Assembly (NCBI GenBank): GCA_016787785.1
Contig: JAEUTO010000005.1
Coordinates: 310,001 to 374,000 of the forward strand
DNA: 64,000 nucleotides
From: Bacteroidia bacterium
Lineage (GTDB): Bacteria > Bacteroidota > Bacteroidia > B-17B0 > Aurantibacillaceae
Direction of reading: 5' to 3'
Under the pieces are notes generated by a model, which searched no databases, was not told the origin of the DNA, and was given only the letters and a program-made list of their open reading frames with translations. Positions within the stretch are counted from its first letter, which is position 1; the number at the start of each line of letters is the position of its first letter. A program made the translations under genes and the position numbers. Below, in pieces: positions 46,291 to 54,056 of the stretch.

Positions 46291-46863
46291 TTAAAGGCCT
46301 GTGTATTTTCTGAATAATTTTATTGCCAACGCTAAAAGCACAATTCCAAAAACTTTTTTTAGAATGGCAATGCCACCAACACCTAAAAGTTTTTCTAGCA
46401 GACTAATATATTTTAAAACAAAATAAACTATTACCACATTTATAAAAATAGCAATGATGATAGAGAGTAAATTATATTCTGCCCGTATCGAAAGTAAAGT
46501 TGTTAAAGTTCCTGTACCTGCAATTAACGGAAAAGCTAATGGAACAACCGATGCTGTTGCCGGCATTTCATCCTTATAGATTTTTATTCCCAGGATCATT
46601 TCAAGGGCTATAAAAAACAAAACAAAAGAGCCCGCAATGGCAAAATCCTCCACTTTAATGCCAATAATATCAAGAATACTTTGCCCGATAAATAAAAAAA
46701 CAAGCATAATTGCCAGCGAAACCCATGAGGCTTTAAAAGAATCAATATCCCCGGCTTTTTGTTTAAGGCTGATAATGACTGGTATTGAACCAATTACGTC
46801 AATTACCGCAAATAACACGGTGGTTACTTTTAATATTTCTACAATGTCAAAAACAAGGTTCAT
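46291..46863 (-). CDS. MarC family integral membrane protein
   Basis: 190 residues with six helices. ATTVLFAVIDVIGSIPVIIS-type start (VTTVLFAVIDVIGSIPVIIS), FVLFFIALEMILGI near residue 79 and VPLAFPLIAGTGTLTTLL near residue 106 are the MarC signatures. MarC was once linked to multiple antibiotic resistance but its role is not settled. The ATG (46861-46863) lies 6 nt after a full promoter, so the mRNA is probably leaderless or nearly so. DUF486 follows in the same operon. Confidence 0.88.
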   Translation of the reverse strand: MNLVFDIVEILKVTTVLFAVIDVIGSIPVIISLKQKAGDIDSFKASWVSLAIMLVFLFIGQSILDIIGIKVEDFAIAGSFVLFFIALEMILGIKIYKDEMPATASVVPLAFPLIAGTGTLTTLLSIRAEYNLLSIIIAIFINVVIVYFVLKYISLLEKLLGVGGIAILKKVFGIVLLALAIKLFRKYTGL

Positions 46864-46869
46864 TACTTA

Positions 46870-46900
46870 CAAAAATAAGCCTTTAAACCTTAAAGCCCAA
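46870..46900 (-). promoter_or_regulatory. Promoter of marC-like/DUF486 operon
   Basis: Minus strand: TTG (46898-46900, within TTTGGG), 20-nt spacer, TATTTTTG (46870-46877, perfect TAnnTTTG), then only 6 nt to the ATG. This is the best complete promoter in the leaderless-like class. Confidence 0.65.
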
Positions 46901-46945
46901 ACCCAAAAAAAGGTCAAATAATTTCCTTTTTTTAATTAGTTTCTT

Positions 46946-46953
46946 TATTTTTA
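46946..46953 (+). promoter_or_regulatory. Possible -7 box of the AAA+ gene cluster
   Basis: TATTTTTA at 46946-46953 differs from TAnnTTTG only at the last base and lies exactly 20 nt before the ATG at 46974. No clear -33 TTG is seen. Confidence 0.35.
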
Positions 46954-46973
46954 ATAGATAAAATTTTTTGATA

Positions 46974-49592
46974 ATGGAGAAAAGATACAAGTTTAAGAGC
47001 TTGCAAACATTTTGCAACAATGAGTGGATGGTGAACAACCAAAAGCGTTACCGTACAGCAATGGATAAAGCTGAAATAGATTATATACGGGTTGAACTGG
47101 CAATTTTTAATAAACTATTTGACGAAGAAGATTGGACGGCAAAAGTAAATCTAAAATGCGTTGAAAATGTTGGTAAAAAAGAAATATGTAACCGCGAATT
47201 AACCATCAATGTAAAAAAAGATGAGAACATTTTTTATTTACGCGATGGCTGGGGAGTTGAAAATAAGGGCGGCTTTTGGACAAAAGGAAGCTACTTGTGG
47301 CAAGCCTATGTTGACGATGTTTTTATTGGCGAAAAATTATTTCATATTAATGATGTTGGCGAAGTAACTACTCACTCAAATCCATATTTGGAAATTGAGC
47401 ACATTAAATTATATAATAGTCACCACGATGGTTGGCAGGAACGTAACCGCAAATACCTTAAAACTTTTAGCAAGAACGATACAAAATATGTTTGGGCCGA
47501 AGTTAAATTCAAGAACATAACCGCACTTGATTATCATTATGAATTGTTTGTTAATTTTCACGATGATTCGGGTCAGCCAAAAGCGTCGGTAGTTCAAACC
47601 GGTTACGTTGATGCAAACAAAATCGATTACACCTATACTTTTGAAAAGGCCTGGGGCAGCGATACGCCGGGTATTTGGACAGACGACAAATATTTAGTGG
47701 AAGTTGTTTTTAACGATGTGTTAATTGGTGCAACTACGTTTAACTGTGCAAATGTTGAAGAAGAAGGCGAAACACCGTTATTAAAAACCATTGAGCAAAC
47801 TTTAACTGCCGGTAATTCAAGTACTAGTCAAAACCCAAATAATAACGAAGGTGCTTCTGAAAAAACTTTGGAAGAATTGTTGGCCGATTTAGACGCGTTG
47901 ATAGGGTTGGAAGGCGTTAAAAAATCTATTCGCGAAAATATCACCTACCTGAATTTTAATAAACTTCGTAAAGAAAAAGGTTTTGATGATTCGGGTAAAA
48001 TTGCTTTACACAGTATTTTCACCGGTAATCCGGGCACAGGAAAAACTACCATTGTAAAAATGTTAGGTAAGATCTATAATAAAATGGGCTTGTTAACTAA
48101 AGGCCATGTTGTTGAGGTAGATCGTGCCGCCTTGGTTGGTGAGTACATCGGACAAACAGCACCAAAAACAAAAAAGATGATAGATAGTGCACGTGGCGGT
48201 ATTTTATTTATTGATGAGGCATATTCGTTGGCTCGTTCAGATGATGATAGCAAAGATTTTGGTAAAGAAGTTATTGAAATGCTTTTAAAAGAAATGAGTG
48301 ATGGCCCTGGCGATATTGCTATTATTGGCGCCGGCTATCCTAAACAAATTAAAAGTTTTATAGAAAGTAACCCGGGATTAAAATCCCGCTTCACAGAGTA
48401 TTTTCACTTTGATGATTATTTGCCTGAAGAACTACATGCTATTGCAGTTTATACTTCTGGTCAAAAACAAATTACTTTTGCGCCAGATGCCGACGCCTTC
48501 TTAAAAGAGCAATTAATCGAAGCTTATCGTAAACGTGACGAACATTTTGGTAACGCTCGCTTTGTAAATGCGGTTGTTGAAGAAGCAAAACAAAACATGG
48601 GTTTGCGTTTAATGAAGTCAACCGATCTTGCAAATCTAACAAAAGAAGATCTTTCAACTATTTCGTTGGCGGATCTTGAAGATGTGTTTGTTACAGAACA
48701 GAAAAAGAAACTGAAATTAATTGTTAATGATAAACAATTAAATGATGCATTGGCTGAGTTGAACGAATTAGTGGGTATGGATAAAATAAAGCAGGACATC
48801 CATGAGTTGGTAAAACTAATTCGCTTTTATAACGAAACCGGTAAAGATGTTGTAAATAAATTTTCGCTTCACTCTGTATTCTCTGGAAATCCTGGAACTG
48901 GTAAAACAACTTTAGCACGTATTATGGCAAAAATTTACAAAGCCTTAGGTGTGATTGAGCGCGGTCACGTAGTTGAAGTTGATAGGGAGGGTTTAGTGGC
49001 AGGTTATGTTGGACAAACGGCCACAAAAACGGCAGCTGTAATTGAAGAAGCTATGGGCGGAATTTTGTTTATTGACGAGGCTTATGGTTTGGCCGGACAT
49101 GGTGGGAACGATTTTGGACAAGAGGCCATTCAGGTAATTTTAAAACGTATGGAAGACCAACGTGGAAAATTTGGGATCATTGTTGCTGGTTATACAGAGA
49201 ACATGCATATGTTCATTGAAAGTAACCCCGGATTTAAATCGCGTTTTGATAAAACATTTATGTTTGAAGATTATCAACCAGAACAACTTTGGGTGATCAC
49301 TAAGAACTTACTTCAAAAAGAAAGTTTAACAGCAAATCCTGAAGCAGAAGCTCATTTAAGATCTTACTTGAATAATTTATACGAAAGCCGCGATAAATTC
49401 TTCGGAAACGCAAGAACGGCAAGGCAAGTTGTTGGTGATGTTGTAATGAAACAAAATTTACGTTTGGCTTCTATGCCAAGCGATCAACGTAAGAAGGAAC
49501 ATCTTACAGAGCTAATTTTTGATGACGTTAAACATCTGCAAACTCAATCATCAGGCAGCAGACAAACTTTGGGCTTTAAATTCGGAAGCTAA
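46974..49592 (+). CDS. Tandem CbbX/SpoVK-like AAA+ ATPase with duplicated N-terminal beta domain
   Basis: 872 residues from ATG 46974. Two similar beta domains come first (about 35-128 and 168-260); each ends with W-T-x-x-x-Y-L-x-x-x-x-x-D-x-x-I-G-x-x-x-F (WTKGSYLWQAYVDDVFIG; WTDDKYLVEVVFNDVLIG). Two complete CbbX/SpoVK-type AAA+ modules follow: Walker A FTGNPGTGKT near 351 and FSGNPGTGKT near 638, Walker B GGILFIDEAYSL and GGILFIDEAYGL, and a sensor arginine segment SNPGLKSRF/SNPGFKSRF. Single-module relatives remodel other protein complexes; the client here is unknown. The next genes follow at 3 and 2 bp. Confidence 0.88.
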   Translation: MEKRYKFKSLQTFCNNEWMVNNQKRYRTAMDKAEIDYIRVELAIFNKLFDEEDWTAKVNLKCVENVGKKEICNRELTINVKKDENIFYLRDGWGVENKGGFWTKGSYLWQAYVDDVFIGEKLFHINDVGEVTTHSNPYLEIEHIKLYNSHHDGWQERNRKYLKTFSKNDTKYVWAEVKFKNITALDYHYELFVNFHDDSGQPKASVVQTGYVDANKIDYTYTFEKAWGSDTPGIWTDDKYLVEVVFNDVLIGATTFNCANVEEEGETPLLKTIEQTLTAGNSSTSQNPNNNEGASEKTLEELLADLDALIGLEGVKKSIRENITYLNFNKLRKEKGFDDSGKIALHSIFTGNPGTGKTTIVKMLGKIYNKMGLLTKGHVVEVDRAALVGEYIGQTAPKTKKMIDSARGGILFIDEAYSLARSDDDSKDFGKEVIEMLLKEMSDGPGDIAIIGAGYPKQIKSFIESNPGLKSRFTEYFHFDDYLPEELHAIAVYTSGQKQITFAPDADAFLKEQLIEAYRKRDEHFGNARFVNAVVEEAKQNMGLRLMKSTDLANLTKEDLSTISLADLEDVFVTEQKKKLKLIVNDKQLNDALAELNELVGMDKIKQDIHELVKLIRFYNETGKDVVNKFSLHSVFSGNPGTGKTTLARIMAKIYKALGVIERGHVVEVDREGLVAGYVGQTATKTAAVIEEAMGGILFIDEAYGLAGHGGNDFGQEAIQVILKRMEDQRGKFGIIVAGYTENMHMFIESNPGFKSRFDKTFMFEDYQPEQLWVITKNLLQKESLTANPEAEAHLRSYLNNLYESRDKFFGNARTARQVVGDVVMKQNLRLASMPSDQRKKEHLTELIFDDVKHLQTQSSGSRQTLGFKFGS

Positions 49593-49595
49593 ATT

Positions 49596-49940
49596 ATGTC
49601 CGGCTCTGGTGTAAAACGTTTACCTCCTCATAAGCACTTCGTAAATAAAATTGTACGAAGTGCTATTGCAGGCCTTATTATTTTAGCCTTTTCACTATTA
49701 ATTGGTATGATCGGTTACCACTATTACTTTAATTTAGGATGGATAGATAGTTTGTATAATGCCAGTATGATCTTAACAGGAATGGGGCCGGTTGATAAGG
49801 CTATAAATAATGGCGGAAAGATCTTCGCTTCTTTTTATGCGATCTATAGTGGTGTTACTTTTTTAACTTCGGTTGCAATTATTATTTCGCCAGTTGTTCA
49901 CAGATTCCTTCATAAGTTTAGAATTGACATAGAAGAATAG
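49596..49940 (+). CDS. Two-helix membrane protein resembling a K+ channel pore, filter not conserved
   Basis: 114 residues: helix about 18-42, re-entrant-like stretch, helix about 78-104, then a basic tail. The layout IDSLYNASMILTGMGPVD then GGKIFASFYAIYSGV follows the pore-helix, filter, second-helix pattern of two-TM potassium channels, where one expects TVGYGD and GKIFTIFY. Here the filter is TGMGPVD (61-67), so potassium selectivity is probably lost. It might still conduct ions or only keep the fold. It lies 3 bp after the AAA+ gene and 2 bp before a glycosyltransferase gene. Confidence 0.6.
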   Translation: MSGSGVKRLPPHKHFVNKIVRSAIAGLIILAFSLLIGMIGYHYYFNLGWIDSLYNASMILTGMGPVDKAINNGGKIFASFYAIYSGVTFLTSVAIIISPVVHRFLHKFRIDIEE

Positions 49941-49942
49941 AA

Positions 49943-51031
49943 ATGGCCAATGTACTGATACTTTGCGCTCATAGGCCAAAACGCTCGCCCAGCCAACGTT
50001 ACAGGTTCGAACAGTATTTACCTTTTTTAGAAGAGAATGGCTTTAAATTCAAATTCTCTTACCTGCTTAGTGAAAAGGACGATGAACTATTTTATTCCAA
50101 AGGAAATTTTTTAGCAAAAGTTCTTATATTAATTAAATCTGTTTTTATCCGTTTAAAAGACGCTTTTCAATTTAAAAGATACGATATCATTTTTATTCAA
50201 AGAGAAACATCTTTTTTAGGAAGTTCTTATTTTGAAAAAAAAGCATTTCACTCCGGCGCTTATGTTATTTTTGATTTTGATGATAGCATTTGGTTAGCGG
50301 ATACCAGTCCCGGAAATAAAAAATGGGAGTGGATAAAAAAACCTGAAAAATTTTATACGAATGTTGCCAACGCACACTGCGTAATTGCTGGTAATGCTTA
50401 TTTGGCCGAGAAAGCAAAACCTTATAATAAAAACGTTGTTATTATTCCAACTACTGTAAATTCGGATTGGCATGTTCCAAAAACAGAACACCGTAATAAG
50501 AAACTAATAACTATAGGTTGGAGTGGAAGCATTAGCACCATCAAACATTTTGAATTATTGGTTCCGGTTCTTATTAAATTGCAGGAGAAATACAAAAACA
50601 AATTAAAGTTTAAAGTTATTGGCGATAAATATTATAAACACCAAACTTTAAATGTTGAAGCAATAGAGTGGAAAGAGAATACCGAAGTAAGCGAATTAAA
50701 CTCTTTGGATATTGGTTTGATGCCTTTGCCGGATGATGAATGGGCCAACGGTAAATGCGGTCTTAAGGGGCTTTCTTATATGGCATGTGCTGTGCCTGTA
50801 GTAATGAGCGCAGTTGGTGTAAATAAAGATATCATTCAAAATGGTGAGAATGGATTTTTAGCAAGTGCGGATGAAGAATGGCTAAACGTTTTGTCGGATC
50901 TGATCGATAACGAAGCGTTAAGAATTGAGGTAGGTAATAAAGGAAGAGAAACTGTTATTAAAAACTATTGTGTAAAAGCGCATCAACATTCTTATCTCGA
51001 AGTTTTTAAAAATGCTAAATCAACTCGATAA
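49943..51031 (+). CDS. Glycosyltransferase, GT-B fold (GT4-like)
   Basis: 362 residues without signal or helices. N-terminal half: MANVLILCAHRPKRSPSQRY, DIIFIQRETSFLGSSYFEKK, VIFDFDDSIWLADTS near residue 109. C-terminal half: LITIGWSGSISTIKHFELL near residue 184, IGLMPLPDDEWANGKCGLKG near residue 253 and YMACAVPVVMSAVGVNKDII, where K-x-G replaces the usual E of GT4 donor sites, as in related enzymes. The D-F-D-D-S-I-W motif is shared by glycan and glycolipid transferases I recall in Bacteroidota. It overlaps the first DUF1801 gene by 20 bp. Donor unknown. Confidence 0.78.
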   Translation: MANVLILCAHRPKRSPSQRYRFEQYLPFLEENGFKFKFSYLLSEKDDELFYSKGNFLAKVLILIKSVFIRLKDAFQFKRYDIIFIQRETSFLGSSYFEKKAFHSGAYVIFDFDDSIWLADTSPGNKKWEWIKKPEKFYTNVANAHCVIAGNAYLAEKAKPYNKNVVIIPTTVNSDWHVPKTEHRNKKLITIGWSGSISTIKHFELLVPVLIKLQEKYKNKLKFKVIGDKYYKHQTLNVEAIEWKENTEVSELNSLDIGLMPLPDDEWANGKCGLKGLSYMACAVPVVMSAVGVNKDIIQNGENGFLASADEEWLNVLSDLIDNEALRIEVGNKGRETVIKNYCVKAHQHSYLEVFKNAKSTR

Positions 51032-51356
51032 TTATTATTTTTCAAAGCCGGAACCTGAGCAAAGTTGTCTTTTATTTTTGAGGAAACATTTATTGGATTA
51101 TTCCTCGCAAATAGAAGAACATTGGAAATATACCACGGCATTCTTTACATATAAGAAAAAATTATTTTGTTATTTTTCGATCAATAAAAAAACAAAGCGC
51201 CTTTATATTGGTTTTGTAGATGGCAATAAGATCAGGCATAAAGATCTGGTAGATGAGGGAAGAAAGCAGATCAGGGTATTCTATATTGATCCAAATAAAG
51301 ACGTAAACGTAAAAAAACTGGATGATATCTTAAATCTTGCGGTAAAACTTTATTAA
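51012..51356 (+). CDS. DUF1801 family protein (copy 1)
   Basis: 114 residues; the fold is the small YdhG/DUF1801 type: QSCLLFLRKHLLDYSSQI near residue 18, TTAFFTYKKKLFCYFSINKK near residue 41, YIGFVDGNKIRHKDLVDEGR near residue 68 and a C-terminal KLDDILNLAVKLY. No function is established. It overlaps the end of the glycosyltransferase gene by 20 bp and is closely similar to the next gene, a tandem duplication. Confidence 0.82.
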   Translation: MLNQLDNYYFSKPEPEQSCLLFLRKHLLDYSSQIEEHWKYTTAFFTYKKKLFCYFSINKKTKRLYIGFVDGNKIRHKDLVDEGRKQIRVFYIDPNKDVNVKKLDDILNLAVKLY

Positions 51357-51374
51357 TTTTTCGCCGTTTTTAAA

Positions 51375-51722
51375 ATGCAGGAGCAAATAGATAATTATTT
51401 TTATTCTCTTAACGAGCCGTATAAAAGCTGCTTGTTGTTTTTAAGACGCTTTATTTTAGATCATTCTGATAAGATAACCGAAAGCAGAAAATTTAATACG
51501 CCCTTTTATTACTATAATAAAAAATGGTTGGCTTTTATTTCTTACGACCCTAAAACAAAAATAATTTATATTGCTTTTGTTAACGGTTACTTAATAGATC
51601 ACTCTAAGCTGGTAAGCGAAGGAAGAAAAAAGCAGAAAATAATTTATATAGATCCCGAAAAGGATATTGATGTAAAAAATTTAAAAGCTATCTTGGATAA
51701 AGCCTGTAAACTTTATAATTAG
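51375..51722 (+). CDS. DUF1801 family protein (copy 2)
   Basis: 115 residues, aligning end to end with copy 1: KSCLLFLRRFILDHSDKI, NTPFYYYNKKWLAFISYDPK, YIAFVNGYLIDHSKLVSEGR, KNLKAILDKACKLYN. The aromatic NTPFYYY segment is the conserved DUF1801 strand. It lies 18 bp after copy 1 and its stop overlaps the stop of the converging TssD gene by 3 bases. It closes the rightward AAA+ cluster; role unknown. Confidence 0.82.
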   Translation: MQEQIDNYFYSLNEPYKSCLLFLRRFILDHSDKITESRKFNTPFYYYNKKWLAFISYDPKTKIIYIAFVNGYLIDHSKLVSEGRKKQKIIYIDPEKDIDVKNLKAILDKACKLYN

Positions 51723-52108
51723 TCTTTTGTTGCTCCCGGGGTTGAGGATGCTGTGTTTACCTGAATAGTGATCTTTGAGGCAGATAAAGTAACACTGGTG
51801 TCATTACTGTCGCTGGTTTGATAAAAGTTCATATTATATGAACTGCTAAAACCATTCTCGAAAATAATGGTTTTTAATACCAGGTTATCATCTATATCGA
51901 TCAATTTTATTTTGCCATTCTTTTTTGTAATATCCGGACTGCTGATCCAGTTCCAAATGAATTGATCCATTTTTGTGGTTTTGATCTGGAACACAAGTGT
52001 TTGATCGTTAGGGTTTGGATCGTAACCCGAGCCGCGGTTATAGGTATTAATGTTTATACTTGATAAAGGATATACTTTTCCGTCTACTTCTAAAATGGCT
52101 TTATACAT
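51719..52108 (-). CDS. TssD-type Hcp protein (T6SS/contractile-system tube family), orphan
   Basis: 129 residues, all-beta with one central helix. The pattern YKAILEVDGKVYPLSSININ at the start, LVFQIKTTKMDQFIWNWISS near residue 43, GKIKLIDIDDNLVLKTIIF near residue 68 and SVTLSASKITIQVN at the end resembles the Bacteroidota Hcp family TssD. TssD hexamer rings stack as the inner tube of subtype iii type VI systems or ride with effectors. No other T6SS gene (sheath, VgrG, baseplate, ClpV) is recognised in the window. The C-terminal tail NTASSTPGATKD is unstructured. Identification is by remembered pattern. Confidence 0.7.
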   Translation of the reverse strand: MYKAILEVDGKVYPLSSININTYNRGSGYDPNPNDQTLVFQIKTTKMDQFIWNWISSPDITKKNGKIKLIDIDDNLVLKTIIFENGFSSSYNMNFYQTSDSNDTSVTLSASKITIQVNTASSTPGATKD

Positions 52109-52187
52109 GTTGTTTTGGATTTGAGAATAAAATTACAAAATAAAAATAATAAATCCAGTTCGCTTATGGAATACGTGGATCAATTAA

Positions 52188-53063
52188 TTATTTTATCGCT
52201 TTCAGACTTAGATCAAGGCTTTTGATATGATGTGTTAAGGCTCCAATAGAAATAAAATCAACACCGCATTTAGCGTACGAAGCAATATTTGTTTCGTTGA
52301 TCCCTCCTGAAGATTCTACTTCAAATTTCCCGTTGATCAATTTAACAGCCTCCAATGTTTGTTGTGGCGTGTAATTATCAAGCATAATACGTTGTACACC
52401 ACCATGCTTCAAAACTTTTTTTACATCTTCCAAACTGCGCGTCTCTACTTCTACCGCTAATTTCTTTTTCGTTTTTTTTAAATATAAATTTGCTGCATCA
52501 ACGGCTTCAAGTATTCCACCGGCAAAATCAATGTGATTGTCTTTTATTAAGATCATATCAAACAAACCATAACGATGATTGGCGCCACCGCCAATTATAA
52601 CTGCCCATTTTTCAAAAAAACGAAACCCCGGTGTTGTTTTACGCGTGTCAATTACAATAGCTTTTGTGCCCTTGCATAAGCCCTGTAGATAATCTGTTTT
52701 AGTTGCAATACCACTCATGCGTTGCATGATATTTAAAACAAGACGTTCTGCCGTTAATAATTTTTGAGTGTTACCTTCAATAACAAAAGCAATGTCTCCT
52801 TTTTTTACTTTAGCACCATCTTTAATAAAGATCTTTAACTTAAAATTCTTATCAACCTGTTTAAAGATCTTTTCTGCAGCGGCAATTCCTGCAATGATGC
52901 CATCTTCTTTTACAAGAAGTTGCATTTTACCTTTGTGTTTTTTTGGAATTGTAGAAAGCGAAGTGTGATCGCCATCGCCAACATCTTCAATAAAAGCGTC
53001 GAGGATGAATTGTTTGAAATTAAAGTGTTTTTGATGAAGTTTGATGAAATCAGTCATTATCAT
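52188..53063 (-). CDS. nadC: Nicotinate-nucleotide pyrophosphorylase (carboxylating)
   Basis: 291 residues (or 289 from the second ATG at 53057). Quinolinate phosphoribosyltransferase signatures: EDVGDGDHTSLSTIP near residue 26, VIDTRKTTPGFRFFEKW near residue 137, FDMILIKDNHIDFAGG near residue 168 and VESSGGINETNIASYA near residue 250. The enzyme makes nicotinate mononucleotide from quinolinate and PRPP in NAD synthesis. nadA and nadB are not near. It overlaps the upstream DUF4783 gene by 14 bp, so the two are probably coupled. Confidence 0.95.
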   Translation of the reverse strand: MIMTDFIKLHQKHFNFKQFILDAFIEDVGDGDHTSLSTIPKKHKGKMQLLVKEDGIIAGIAAAEKIFKQVDKNFKLKIFIKDGAKVKKGDIAFVIEGNTQKLLTAERLVLNIMQRMSGIATKTDYLQGLCKGTKAIVIDTRKTTPGFRFFEKWAVIIGGGANHRYGLFDMILIKDNHIDFAGGILEAVDAANLYLKKTKKKLAVEVETRSLEDVKKVLKHGGVQRIMLDNYTPQQTLEAVKLINGKFEVESSGGINETNIASYAKCGVDFISIGALTHHIKSLDLSLKAIK

Positions 53064-53424
53064 TCTCTATTCGAAATTGTGCAATTAAATTTCTTCTTAA
53101 TAAAATAGAGATCCTGAATTTTCCGCTATTCGTTTCTAACGAACCGGTAATATATTGTGCACCATTATTAATCGAGCTAATATGACTCGATGAAAATGCC
53201 TTTACAGTATGTTTTTCAAAAAAGAACTTTAAATTGGCCTCTGCCTGAGCTTTACTTAATACATCTTCCTGGTTAATGATCTTTATAGAAACCTTCTCGT
53301 CAAAATATTTTACCATATCGGCAGTTTTACCTTGTTTTAAAGCAGCTACTATCTCTTCGCTCGGTTCAACACCTGCAAAAAAGAATGTAAAGATGAGGTA
53401 AAAGATATTTATCGCAATTTTCAT
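53050..53424 (-). CDS. DUF4783 family exported protein
   Basis: 124 residues with a short hydrophobic N-terminus (MKIAINIFYLIFTFFFAGV) as a signal peptide. The body is a cystatin/NTF2-like fold by appearance: VAALKQGKTADMVKYFDEKV near residue 27, FFFEKHTVKAFSSSHISS near residue 67, GKFRISILLRRNLIAQFRIE at the end. DUF4783 is frequently located with nadC in Bacteroidota, as I recall; no function is known. The stop lies inside nadC. A perfect promoter box is 11 nt upstream. Confidence 0.85.
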   Translation of the reverse strand: MKIAINIFYLIFTFFFAGVEPSEEIVAALKQGKTADMVKYFDEKVSIKIINQEDVLSKAQAEANLKFFFEKHTVKAFSSSHISSINNGAQYITGSLETNSGKFRISILLRRNLIAQFRIENDND

Positions 53425-53435
53425 GAGATGTATTA

Positions 53436-53468
53436 CAAAGTTAATAATTTTTTCGCACTTTTAACCAA
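53436..53468 (-). promoter_or_regulatory. Promoter of DUF4783-nadC operon
   Basis: Minus strand: TTG (53466-53468), spacer of 22 nt, TAACTTTG (53436-53443, perfect TAnnTTTG), then 11 nt to the ATG at 53424. Predicted leader about 6 nt. The TTG overlaps the first base of the diverging rlmH start codon. Confidence 0.6.
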
Positions 53469-53941
53469 TGAAGATAGTGTTACTTCAAATAGATAAAACA
53501 CAGGAAAGTTATTTGACCGAGGGTATTGAAATATATACCAAAAGGTTAAAGAACTATGCTGCATTTGATATGGTTACAATTAATGTGCCAAAGGCAGTGC
53601 GGCAGCGCAGTCATAGCGAGCAAAAGCAGGAAGAGGCCAAGCTTATTTTAAATACCATATTGCCCGAAGACCAGCTTATTTTATTGGATGAACAGGGAAA
53701 AGAATACTCTTCTGTAGCTTTTTCGAACTTAATAGCACAAAAACAAAATGCATCAACAAAACGGCTGATTTTCTTAATTGGCGGGCCTTTTGGCTTTAGC
53801 GAGGCTGTTTATAAGCGGGCCAATTCAAAGATCTCTTTATCGCAAATGACTTTCTCACATCAAATGGTTAGACTCTTTTTTGTTGAGCAGTTATACCGCG
53901 CTTTTACTATTTTAAAGGGTGAGAAATACCACCATGAGTAA
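53468..53941 (+). CDS. rlmH: RlmH, 23S rRNA pseudouridine-1915 N3-methyltransferase
   Basis: 157 residues, normal length. The SPOUT fold is seen in LILLDEQGKEYSSVAFSNLI near residue 77, the knot FLIGGPFGFSEAVYKRAN near residue 101 and SQMTFSHQMVRLFFVEQLYR near residue 124, ending in GEKYHHE, the family terminus. It methylates pseudouridine 1915 in helix 69 of 23S rRNA. It diverges from the DUF4783-nadC unit. Confidence 0.96.
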   Translation: MKIVLLQIDKTQESYLTEGIEIYTKRLKNYAAFDMVTINVPKAVRQRSHSEQKQEEAKLILNTILPEDQLILLDEQGKEYSSVAFSNLIAQKQNASTKRLIFLIGGPFGFSEAVYKRANSKISLSQMTFSHQMVRLFFVEQLYRAFTILKGEKYHHE

Positions 53942-54056
53942 GCGTTAAAAAACTATAATTTTTGGAATTAAACCCTTTGCTAGTTAATTCTAAGCATTAA
54001 AACTAAAGAAACTTTGTGCTTTTCTTTTTGTTGTCAGTGCCTCTGTGGTAAAATTA

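Noticed and set aside
48472-48918. Antisense open frames inside the AAA+ gene
   Set aside because: They are low-complexity mirror frames of a strongly coding region and have no start signals or family features.
51719-52108. A full type VI secretion locus
   Set aside because: Only a TssD-like gene is found; no sheath, baseplate, VgrG or ClpV gene is recognised.
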